This document shows positions 19,396 through 27,367 of a DNA stretch of 64,000 nucleotides, one piece after another. The notes under the pieces are model-generated. The model made no database searches. It was not told the DNA's origin and saw nothing but the letters and a program-made list of their open reading frames with translations. The position numbers and the translations under genes were made by a program. How positions within the stretch are numbered: the first letter of the stretch is position 1; every line of letters begins with the position of its first letter. The stretch comes from Flectonema sp. DT1601. Lineage: Eukaryota > Euglenozoa > Diplonemea > Diplonemida > Diplonemidae. Where the stretch lies: positions 1 to 64,000 of the forward strand of contig OZ025806.1 of assembly GCA_964019425.1 (NCBI GenBank). The letters are read 5' to 3'.

Positions 19396-22300
19396 TTACT
19401 TCCAAAGTCTAAGGTTAGATGTTTGTTCCATCCACCTTATGATCAACGCGAGTGATGGAAGCCACGCCAAAGTGAAGAGAGCTTCAAGGTTAGGAATTTC
19501 GTTGGCAATAATAAGTTCTCGATCGCGATCCCACTTGCCGGTCAGTGTTGAGAAGCCCAGGATTTTGAACCTGGCCGAGTTGAGTTTGGGAGATTGACAT
19601 CCCTGCAGCAGGTGAACCTGTGAGGACGGTTCGCCACAAAATGGGCAGTCGATCGTCTTGCGCCAGTTCTGAATTAGCGGGTGACATCCTGTCCGGAAGT
19701 TCGCTATCCGTATCTCGTCGGCTCTTTCCATCCCAGGAGGGTATTTAACGGAACGGCCTCTGATGAGGTGTTTGTAGCAGGTGTAACCACTCACGTTAAG
19801 CAGATCCTTTTTGATGCAGCGCTTAACATGTGATGATCGCGAGAAGTAAGTGCCTTTGACTAGCACAGGTCGGATGTTCTTGTTGTGCGCTGCTTCCTTT
19901 GCAAGCGCGTCAACTTCATCGTGAAACTCGATTCCAATGTGCGAGGGGATGAATTGCAAATGCACTTTCATTTCACACATGCGCAGGTATTCCAGTATCT
20001 TCAAGGACTCAGTATTCTTCTGTCTGCACCTTCCACCCAGCAGTTCATCCAGAAGGGATTTTGAGTCCGTGAATATCCTTACGGATTTCATTGAACGATC
20101 TTTGCTAAACACCGTTTTCAGATGTCTAGCCGCGTTCTTCAGAGCATGTTGTTCAGTCCTGTAGCTGCAGTCAGCTTGATAAAGCCTAGACGCGTATGCA
20201 GATCGAAGGCCGCTACGTGACTTGGCAATATGAGCCGCACCGGCCGCGCCGGAAGCAGAGTAAGAACCATCGCAGTTGATTACCATGTCGACAGGAGGTA
20301 ACGTTCCAATGTACGACATGAATTTTTCTTTGTCCACCGCAGGGTTCGCGGACTTCGGAAATCCGCAGCTGTTGCTAATCCTAAGGTTCGTCGGAGATAC
20401 CCAGGGTTCCATCGAGTCAGGCTGCACTAAGCACTGGCTTTCACGCTGACTATCAGTGCCAGGGATTAGGCCAGCCCAGTAGCTTTGTGTTGAGGCGAGT
20501 CTGTTTGTATTAGGTATCCAAGTCATGGCTTTATACCTGTAGTACGCAATTTTTGTCTGCTTTTCAATCTGACGTTTAAAAGGATACATGTCAGACTCCC
20601 ACAACAGTAACTCTCTTGGCGTACACTTGCTGCATCCAGTAACCAGTCTGGCGACCTTCCTCAGTTCGAAGTCGATGCTGTCAACGCTGCTGCTTATCAG
20701 CCAACCAAAACTGTCAAGCGCATACGAGATTCTCGCGGTTACATAAAGGTTCTTAACCATGTTAAGAGTCTTGTAGTCCAGTTCGTACGGCTGGAGGCAC
20801 TGCAGAAGTGATATCCCCCTCTTTAATTCTTCGTGAATCTTGCCTACTTGTTTGTGGAAGGTGAGCCTGTCGTCGATGTGAACCCCGAGGTATTTTACTG
20901 AGTCGACTATCGGTAACAGAAAGGCAGTTTTGAATATTGCTCTCACAACCATAATGCTGTCCTCACGAACGACGTATTGCAGCATCAAGTTGTCGAGTTC
21001 TTCTTGTGTCTTGATTGGGATTCCTCCAATTTCAAGAATCGTTTCGCCACTTTGAAGCATGGGTCTGGGTGATTTGAGATTGATATGATTCTCGATGTCA
21101 CCATAGTCAAGTTTAAGCATGCGTTCCTCAACAGATCTAGAGAAAGGCAGTTCGCGATTACACGTATCGTTTAGTACTATGCCCTTCGAGCGAACATTCA
21201 TCTTAAGCGCACAGGTTTTGGAGACTGATAAGGCCATGTCGTTTTCAAAACACCATTGATCCACTTTGTCGAGTACTAACTGAGCATTCGAAAGAGCTTC
21301 TTCCATGTTTGATCCTGACACCACACATGCTGTGTCATCCGCATACAGAGCAGACGTCGTTGTTTCCTTCTCCAGTTCCAAAATCTTGCAGAGGTCATCA
21401 ACGTAGATAAGATAGAGAAGAGGACCCAGGATCGATCCCTGGGGAACCCCCTTAGCCAGAGTACGGAATTCGCTAAAATACCCATTCGCTTCAACTCTAA
21501 CCTTCCTGTTTGTAAGAAAGTCTGTGATCCATCTGATAATAACATTCGGAACACCCATCTTTACTAATTTTAATAAAAGTATCTTATGGTTGATCCTGTC
21601 AAACGCAGCAGTAAAGTCGAATGACAAGAACACTGATCTCTTTTCTTCCATGTGGCTCCTTACGATAGCATCTACTAGAACGGTGATCTGCTCGCAGGTA
21701 TTTCTCCCCTTTCTGAATCCAGCCTGTAGTGGGCTGAGCGACGAATGTTTTGTGAGCCAGTGCATGAGTCGGTCATACACGAGCCTCTCCGCAAGTTTCC
21801 CAACAACCGAGGTGAGCGTTATTGGTCTGAAACTCTTTAGTTCATTACGAGGTTTCCCTGCCTTGAACATGGGCTTGATTAGTCCCTGTTTCCATTGGTA
21901 CGGTACTTTTGAAGTCTTCCAGGAAGTGTTAATAATTCTCAAGAGGTATTCCACTGTTGCCGGAGTGAAGTTTTTGATCATCTCATTGTGAACTCCATCA
22001 GGTCCTGCAGCCTTGCGGGTCTTCAGGTTCTTAATCGCAGCTTTAATTTCAGCCATTGTGAAATCACAGCAAATATCTATTTCATTATCACCTTCTGAGA
22101 GTGCGGGGGCCTCTAGCGATAATATTTCCGATTTCGAGACAAACAGGTCCAAGAATGCTGATGGGAGATCGCAGTCAGAGATGTTGTTGACACTGATATC
22201 CTTACCAGCATCTTGCTGCAGTTCTTTGATCTTCTTAAACGCAAAGGCAAAGTTGTTACCCTTGTCAAGTTGATCACGTAGGTGGACACCCTTCGATTTG

Positions 22301-23265
22301 GTAGAATCAGGGGTTGACGTCTTCCACTTTCGTCCCCGTTTCCCTTTGAAAAGGAGACGTCGACGAATGAATTTAGCCGCCACTTCATGCAGTATGTTGT
22401 TAAAGAGCTTGGCATTCGCAGTTGCATCATCGGAGAGTCTTGATTTTCTAATTCTCTTTTCGAGCATGGTCCCAAAGCAGTTCCAGCCCGTAGACTTGAA
22501 GTCCCATACAACGCGTTTCTTCGAACCTATCGTGGCCCGTGCAAGTTGGCACATGGGATCCAGTACGGTGTAGAGAGGTCGATGATCTGACCCATGTTTA
22601 TTATCTTCTTCAATTGCACTAAATTCTTCAAGAACCATCGAGTTTGAAAAGAATACTACATCTGGCGAGGTACCACCCCCCGGGACGTCAGGAAAAGGCC
22701 TTGTGATTGACCCCATCTTGTTAGCAACCAGTAGATCATTTTGAGCTGCCCATGCATGTAGAGTTGAACCTGCTCTCGTCGATTTAAGTGACCACACCGG
22801 ATGATGGGCATTAAAGTCACCCGCGACGATTGCTTTCGTTGAGACTGGAAGATCTGACTCTCTGATCATGCATCCCGGGGGAGCATAAACATTGATGATG
22901 TCAATCTTTCCACCTATGTTGACCTTCACGACCTCGACATCATTTAAGTGTGGCGGAAGCTCCATGTTCAAACGCTGCTGAGTGTGGCATTTTTTCACCA
23001 TAGAAATAACCCCTCCACCTCGTGTTGCCCTATCATCCCGATAGGTGAAATAGTCCGTGTGCGAAATTACATCATTCGCCCAAGTCTCCTGTAAGCACAG
23101 TACGTCAGGCGCATAGACATTAAGCAGCTTGTGAATATAAGCGCCTTTGTTCCCCATCGATCGACAGTTCCAGCTCAGTAGAGATATGAGAGAGTTGCCA
23201 GGGCCAGGGTTGCGTTCGACGTCGCCTGCCTTTAGCAGCAGTTCACGAGCCGTATCCTTTTCCAC
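19396..23265 (-). CDS. LINE ORF2: 2A peptide, endonuclease, RT, RNase H, zinc motif
   Basis: The open frame gives 1289 residues from the GTG codon at 23265, but the frame is continuous with ORF1 through one TGA, so a free start is not needed. Residues 9-22 are a 2A peptide (core GDVERNPGP). The APE endonuclease follows (about 25-250: LSWNCRS, LQETW, NVYAPPG, AGDFNAHHP, GSDHRPL). The RT spans about 420-830, with SFDFTAAFDRI, VPQGSILGP, YADD at about 640 and YLGV at about 790. Between YADD and YLGV lies an extra block of about 75 residues with a PDZ-like pattern (SGETILEIGGIPI). RNase H spans about 985-1120 with NCDGSYS, YRTEQHAL, FTDSKSLLDEL and SHIGIEFHDEVDALAKE. A CPFC...HLLQGC zinc motif sits near 1207. 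The ORF ends TAA. All key catalytic residues I can check are present. Confidence 0.93.
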   Translation of the reverse strand: MEKDTARELLLKAGDVERNPGPGNSLISLLSWNCRSMGNKGAYIHKLLNVYAPDVLCLQETWANDVISHTDYFTYRDDRATRGGGVISMVKKCHTQQRLNMELPPHLNDVEVVKVNIGGKIDIINVYAPPGCMIRESDLPVSTKAIVAGDFNAHHPVWSLKSTRAGSTLHAWAAQNDLLVANKMGSITRPFPDVPGGGTSPDVVFFSNSMVLEEFSAIEEDNKHGSDHRPLYTVLDPMCQLARATIGSKKRVVWDFKSTGWNCFGTMLEKRIRKSRLSDDATANAKLFNNILHEVAAKFIRRRLLFKGKRGRKWKTSTPDSTKSKGVHLRDQLDKGNNFAFAFKKIKELQQDAGKDISVNNISDCDLPSAFLDLFVSKSEILSLEAPALSEGDNEIDICCDFTMAEIKAAIKNLKTRKAAGPDGVHNEMIKNFTPATVEYLLRIINTSWKTSKVPYQWKQGLIKPMFKAGKPRNELKSFRPITLTSVVGKLAERLVYDRLMHWLTKHSSLSPLQAGFRKGRNTCEQITVLVDAIVRSHMEEKRSVFLSFDFTAAFDRINHKILLLKLVKMGVPNVIIRWITDFLTNRKVRVEANGYFSEFRTLAKGVPQGSILGPLLYLIYVDDLCKILELEKETTTSALYADDTACVVSGSNMEEALSNAQLVLDKVDQWCFENDMALSVSKTCALKMNVRSKGIVLNDTCNRELPFSRSVEERMLKLDYGDIENHINLKSPRPMLQSGETILEIGGIPIKTQEELDNLMLQYVVREDSIMVVRAIFKTAFLLPIVDSVKYLGVHIDDRLTFHKQVGKIHEELKRGISLLQCLQPYELDYKTLNMVKNLYVTARISYALDSFGWLISSSVDSIDFELRKVARLVTGCSKCTPRELLLWESDMYPFKRQIEKQTKIAYYRYKAMTWIPNTNRLASTQSYWAGLIPGTDSQRESQCLVQPDSMEPWVSPTNLRISNSCGFPKSANPAVDKEKFMSYIGTLPPVDMVINCDGSYSASGAAGAAHIAKSRSGLRSAYASRLYQADCSYRTEQHALKNAARHLKTVFSKDRSMKSVRIFTDSKSLLDELLGGRCRQKNTESLKILEYLRMCEMKVHLQFIPSHIGIEFHDEVDALAKEAAHNKNIRPVLVKGTYFSRSSHVKRCIKKDLLNVSGYTCYKHLIRGRSVKYPPGMERADEIRIANFRTGCHPLIQNWRKTIDCPFCGEPSSQVHLLQGCQSPKLNSARFKILGFSTLTGKWDRDRELIIANEIPNLEALFTLAWLPSLALIIRWMEQTSNLRLWK
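20930..21125 (-). other. PDZ-like insertion between RT motifs D and E
   Basis: ORF2 residues about 714-778. In related LINEs roughly 75 residues separate YADD from YLGV; here there are about 150. The extra block contains SGETILEIGGIPIKTQEEL, then NLMLQYVVREDSIMVVRAIF, which follows the second half of a PDZ domain (GD-x-IL-x-I-x-G, helix, closing strand). The GLGF-type loop is not clear. The length excess is seen directly; the PDZ reading is inference from pattern. Confidence 0.5.
23200..23241 (-). other. 2A ribosome-skipping peptide
   Basis: The codons read LLLKAGDVERNPGP, matching the D-x-E-x-N-P-G-P consensus with the usual upstream leucines and LxxAGD context. 2A peptides make the ribosome skip the Gly-Pro bond. 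Skipping here would release ORF2 protein starting at the Pro directly before the endonuclease. N-terminal 2A sequences are known in some APE-type non-LTR elements (for example L1Tc and sea urchin elements). Confidence 0.9.
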
Positions 23266-23303
23266 AAGTGAGTTGGTCGGACTGAGTTCATCCTCATCGT
23301 CAT

Positions 23304-23310
23304 CTAGTCA
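23304..23310 (-). promoter_or_regulatory. Candidate stop-codon readthrough site, TGA CTAG
   Basis: ORF1 ends TGA (23310-23308), followed directly by CTAG. The next 14 codons and then the 2A peptide and ORF2 are in the same frame with no other stop. UGA-CUA(G) is the best-known efficient readthrough context in alphaviruses and animal genes. A TGA stop is used by none of the other main ORFs I checked in the window (they end TAA or TAG). Confidence 0.7.
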
Positions 23311-24957
23311 GTTGAGATCAAAGTCCGAATCGTTACTTTCCATTTCTACGTCACGGTTTTTATCACTACCCTGCTTAGCAGCAGATTCGGTGGGCGGTGT
23401 TGTTGTTTGTGCTGTTGCTGGTGCTGGCGTTGGTGTTGGTGCTGATGGTGCTGGCGCTGGTGTTGGTGCTGATGTCGGCTGCTGAGTTGGCTGTTGTGGT
23501 TGAGGAGTTGTTTTTTGTCTCTTCAGGGTTCCCGTTAGTTTTTGAGCCGCGTCGCCTGGGTTGTAGGTTGGGCCTAGCGGTTTTCTGTCAGTTCGTTTAA
23601 CTTCTTTGTTTATCACAAGGTATTCATTAGTACCTATGCTTACGAAGTTGGGCGGTTGAGATTTCGCAATTGCAACAATTGTAGTACTCCCTCCTTTATG
23701 GAAAGAAGCAACAACTGTGTGTCCCCAGTTGTGTGAGGACTTCAAGAAGTCGCTGATCTGCGCTGTCGAGTACTTACGAATCGCCATCGAATTTATAACA
23801 AACCTGTCGCCCGAGGGCAGTGCAGGCTTGATTGCCGCGTTGAGCTTAATGCTGACCCTGATATTACAGTCAGGGTGGACTCGGAGCCCAAAACAGCTTT
23901 TAAACCTGCACATGTAGAATTTTCCTTTGAATTCATCAAGTGCAGAAGCCTTGGACTTCGCTGCCAGGAAGCCAAGGTCGTTTTTGAATTGCAACGTTGG
24001 CCAAACGTCACTTCCGTTCGACCAACTCGGGTTTCTGAAAAAGACATTCTTGGGTTTGTCAGTTTCGGGTTCGCTGTTGTTGTATTCCAGAACCTCGTGT
24101 ACTTGGTTTCTGGGGACTCTGAAAGCCATCGAGGTGTGGGACTCGTTCTTTCTGTAGCTAAAGGGGTCCGCCTTTATCTTCAATTTCTTTAGAATATCGG
24201 TCGTTTTGACGGTCAATTCTTTCTCAGCTGATTTACCCCCGTCTTGGATGAATAGAACTGGGTTGGGAGTTGGAATCTGGTAGCTAGTTGCTGCTTTAGA
24301 AAAGTCGTCACCAAACACGTGCGTGTAAAATACGCGCCTGATCTCGCAGACGCCACCCTTTTTTATCACCGGTAATGCTACTGGAACGGTGCTCTTTGTG
24401 AGCGGGATTTTGCTGATAGCAGCCCAACGGCCGCTCTTCTTTGTTTGGCGGAGTGCTTCTAAGTCTAGCTTCGAACGAACTAAAACAAGACCAGAGGTAA
24501 GGTTGTTTGTAGCATTAGCTGCTACGTCGTAACTGATGGTGGCCACAGCGCCTGCCCACGCACCGTGAATGTGCCACTCCGGGTAGCTTGCTTTTGCCTT
24601 TCCCTTCGTGGTTTGATTGTCCTTCATTGCTGTCGGTATCGGCAATGAGAACGGCTTCGTACTCGTTTGTTGATTAGAAGCTGTAGATGCTCCTGTAGTT
24701 GGTTGGTTGACACCTGTAGTTGAGGGTGTCGTCGCTTCTGCTGCCGTCGTCGCGGTCGCTTCCGTCCCACCACTCCCATCGAGTGTGTCCGGTGTCCTCC
24801 TCTTCATCTCCGGGTTCCCACCTTCTGACCCAGCTACGAATTGAACGATCCCCATTAGGAGATTTGCCACCCTTCTTTCCTTCTCTTGCTCCGGGATCCC
24901 GTCTTCTCCCACTATCTTCAGGAGGTCCGATACCAACCTCTTCAGGTTGTCTCTCAT
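23308..24957 (-). CDS. LINE ORF1 protein
   Basis: Taken from the first ATG (24957), this is 549 aa; the frame is open slightly further upstream without ATG. I see no CCHC zinc knuckle and no clear RRM. The N-terminus is probably helical (DNLKRLVSDLLKIV), followed by a Thr/Ala-rich linker, a folded central region (about 130-450) and a Pro/Thr/Gln-rich C-terminal tail ending in an acidic SNDSDFDLN. In two-ORF LINEs this product binds the element RNA. It ends at the TGA-CTAG site, and a share of ribosomes is predicted to continue into ORF2. Confidence 0.85.
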   Translation of the reverse strand: MRDNLKRLVSDLLKIVGEDGIPEQEKERRVANLLMGIVQFVAGSEGGNPEMKRRTPDTLDGSGGTEATATTAAEATTPSTTGVNQPTTGASTASNQQTSTKPFSLPIPTAMKDNQTTKGKAKASYPEWHIHGAWAGAVATISYDVAANATNNLTSGLVLVRSKLDLEALRQTKKSGRWAAISKIPLTKSTVPVALPVIKKGGVCEIRRVFYTHVFGDDFSKAATSYQIPTPNPVLFIQDGGKSAEKELTVKTTDILKKLKIKADPFSYRKNESHTSMAFRVPRNQVHEVLEYNNSEPETDKPKNVFFRNPSWSNGSDVWPTLQFKNDLGFLAAKSKASALDEFKGKFYMCRFKSCFGLRVHPDCNIRVSIKLNAAIKPALPSGDRFVINSMAIRKYSTAQISDFLKSSHNWGHTVVASFHKGGSTTIVAIAKSQPPNFVSIGTNEYLVINKEVKRTDRKPLGPTYNPGDAAQKLTGTLKRQKTTPQPQQPTQQPTSAPTPAPAPSAPTPTPAPATAQTTTPPTESAAKQGSDKNRDVEMESNDSDFDLN

Positions 24958-25010
24958 AATTGCTTTTTCCTGTGAAACGTACCCACTGATTCTTACCAAT
25001 ATTAGGTTGC

Positions 25011-25069
25011 GAAATCAATAAAGTACAGAAGTACAGAAAAGTACAGAAGTACAGAAGCACAGAAGTACA
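25011..25069 (-). repeat. AGTACAGA short repeats at LINE 5' end
   Basis: Six or so copies of AGTACAGA-like units make up the 5' terminal part of the full-length LINE. A similar start (AAATCAATAAAGTACAGA) recurs at 25444-25470, and AATAAAGTACAGA at about 13901-13913. Confidence 0.6.
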
Positions 25070-25080
25070 GAATTCCTTTT

Positions 25081-26228
25081 ATTTCTATAAGCCAATGTCT
25101 CTATTAGTTTTCTGACGATATCAAATATTTCTATCCCTTTATCAGTTCTCACACCCCTGTCTTCATCACAAGAAAACTTATATTTAAATTAAGTCCCACC
25201 CACCCTTCCCCCGCCGGTGCCCCGTCGAATCGAAACAGCCCGGTACAACCCCTACGCAGAAGTAATCTGCACCACAGTGTAGATTCTTCTAAGTGATCTC
25301 AGACTTGTTAACTGCATGTTCATTCAATTAAGTATACTTCTCTTTCCCAGGTGCATACAGTATAGGAAGGCTAATTACTCATTATAGTTTTATGTCTGTC
25401 AGAAAACCCGCACAAAATCGACTCTCACCAGGCAATGGTAGGAAATCAATAAAGTACAGAAAGTACAGAAACTTTTTTTTCCTCCAGTATGGGCTACTCC
25501 TCTAGCAACGAAAATATTTTGTATAAAGTTGGCAGTTTCGGAAACTTTTGTGTTCGGATTAGGTTTTCCCTTTTTTTTTTGAATTTTTTATTTTTTTTTT
25601 TTTTTTCATGAACAACGAAAAAAAAATTTTTTTTTGAGTGTTTCACTACTGTGTTTCTCTTGTTACTACTATAATTGCTTAGGCGCTGCCCTTACTGGGT
25701 GGCTGTTCAATTTTTCGAGACTGGGGGATGCGACACGGAAACTGATTGCGCTGTGAGGCGCGGTGCGTACAGCGGGGTTCGAACCGAGGCCGATTGGGCA
25801 CCACCCCATCCAGGTGCCAAGCTGTCTTTTTGTTACAGTTTAGACAATTTGGGTTTTAATAAATAAATTCATTCACTTTTGCAGTTATTTGCCACTTTGT
25901 TACATCTCACTATTCTGAAAAAGCAATCTTTGATTTCATTTTTTTTTGGGTAAAGGGGTCTTCCTACACAAATAGTTTCAGAACTAACCATTCATTACAA
26001 AATCCAAAATGGCTGTAAACCGTCCAGTTCGATCCTGGGTGAGGGCATTTTTTTTTTTTTTTTCTTGATTTTTTTTTCAGGTTGGACTTTGTACAGGGGA
26101 GGTTGGCTTTTATTAGTGGCTCCCCCAGGTTGGGGGGGGCTTGCGTTCTGCCAAATTCCCCATCCCGTAGTTCTTCTCACATTTCTATTTTATTGAAAAT
26201 AATGTAATGAACGATAACCTTATTAATA
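25081..26228. other. Non-coding, AT-rich spacer
   Basis: No convincing gene. Contents: a second copy of the LINE-like AATAAAGTACAGA motif at about 25450, long T-runs around 25570-25635, and a GC-richer patch (25680-25830) with a palindromic GGTTCGAACC that resembles a Pol III B box but lacks a credible A box. A similar TTCGATCC T-arm-like piece lies at about 26025. These may be old SINE or tRNA relics. Confidence 0.5.
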
Positions 26229-26330
26229 TACTGTAAAGGGAAATATTCTTTTTTTTCGCGGATTTAGAAAAAATAAAAACTTGTGGGAAAAACGCAGGTT
26301 TTTCCCACAAGAATATTTCCCTTTACAGTA
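26229..26330. mobile_element. 102-bp foldback (MITE-like) element
   Basis: The outer 22-bp arms (26229-26250 and 26309-26330, starting TACTGTAAAGGG) are perfect inverted repeats. A second nested palindrome of 13-bp arms lies at 26280-26311 (CTTGTGGGAAAAA). The whole could fold into one long hairpin with a side loop. It has no coding capacity. TA at each end may be a target duplication. Confidence 0.65.
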
Positions 26331-27043
26331 ACTAAATTCCTATATTTCTATCCCAGGGTCGCACACATTGCAGATACAAGTTCGATAAACCTGTTGTGAA
26401 TTTATAAAATATTTCCAAACCGATAACCTAAGCCACATACCCAATCATCATAAACCTAGCCGTCGTTTTCGTGCTAGCATATTAATATAACAACAACTAC
26501 AAATATCTTTCAGAAAAACAAAAACAATAAATAAAGAATAACCTTATCTTCGTCTATTCTGTGATATGACTTGAAATAGGGTGCAGTGTGCATTTTCAGC
26601 TAAGGGAGGACATTTTTCATTTGTCGTTCCGTTGGGACAGAAAAGTAATAAATAAATAAAAAATTGCGAAAAAAAAAGAAATTGCTTTTTATTTATAAAT
26701 AAAAATTCAGAAAAGTAATAAAAAAATTGTGTGCGAGCAACGCGAGCCTGGAAGGGGTATCTCTAGTGCGGGTTTGCGGGTTTGCGGGTTTGGTGTTGCT
26801 GTGAAGTAAAAAGAACTGAAGAACAACAAACGTGCGAGGCAAATGTGTTTGCGGTAGAGAGAACGTATTCTTTTTGGTACAAGGTTGGCACACACAACGA
26901 TGACCAAAACAAGTTGCGTTCTTTACAAATAAAAGAAATCAAAGAAAGATCAAAACAAAATCAAAACAAGAAAAAAGAAAACTATTCACCTGATGCGTCA
27001 TACAAATATGCATCAGTAAAAGGGCGTGAACAGTTTTTTGAAG
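26331..27043. other. Non-coding spacer with octamer islet
   Basis: AT-rich sequence without a credible gene. It holds the three-unit octamer islet at 26765-26791. The short ORFs on both strands have no recognisable content. Confidence 0.5.
26765..26791 (+). repeat. Three-unit islet of the TTTGCGGG satellite
   Basis: Three consecutive TTTGCGGG-type units sit inside unique sequence, the same unit and strand as the 11-kb array. It could be a seed for expansion or a relic of ectopic exchange. Confidence 0.85.
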
Positions 27044-27367
27044 GTGAAACTTGACAATGTCAAAAACAGTAACAATTTTGGGTATTAATAAAAAACTAAC
27101 ATCAAGCAAGAAAAAAAACAGTTTTTGAAACATGGCAGTACCATAACTTCTTTTTTTCGTCGTTCTTTTGAAAACATGGCTTGAATATGCAGCAGACATG
27201 GCAGCGCCGTGGAAGAGTTTTTTTTTTTTTTTCCTTTTTTTCAGCAACGAAAGAGAGGGCCATGCACTTTTTTTTTTTTAGCTGTTGTTGTTTTCATTTG
27301 AGGAAAGGCAAGGGAACTGAAAGATTCCTCAATTAAAACAAATGGGATAAGGGGGGAAGCCATTTAC

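Larger units (their letters stand above)
18903..25080 (-). mobile_element. Full-length two-ORF LINE (copy 3), I/Ingi-like, with 2A peptide
   Basis: The body is about 18914-25069 (6.2 kb), flanked by GAATTCC, extendable to GAATTCCTTTT (18903-18913, 25070-25080). Order on the minus strand: a short 5' UTR with AGTACAGA repeats, ORF1, a single TGA, ORF2 in the same frame, a 3' UTR of about 475 nt, and poly(A). ORF2 has an APE-type endonuclease, RT, RNase H and a C-terminal zinc motif, the arrangement of the I/Ingi/LOA-like groups of non-LTR elements. Both ORFs are open and the flanks are intact, so it looks young and possibly active. Confidence 0.93.

Noticed and set aside
23308-23310. Reassigned UGA codon as explanation for the joined LINE ORFs
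   Set aside because: The giant gene has over 3000 codons with many Trp and no in-frame TGA, so a UGA-sense code is unlikely.
25745-25815. SINE or tRNA suggested by GGTTCGAACC
   Set aside because: The motif is palindromic and fits both strands by chance; there is no A box or tail to support a Pol III unit.
26005-26045. tRNA gene suggested by a CAGTTCGATCCTG T-arm-like stretch
   Set aside because: No A box, anticodon stem or acceptor pairing could be found upstream; at best a relic.
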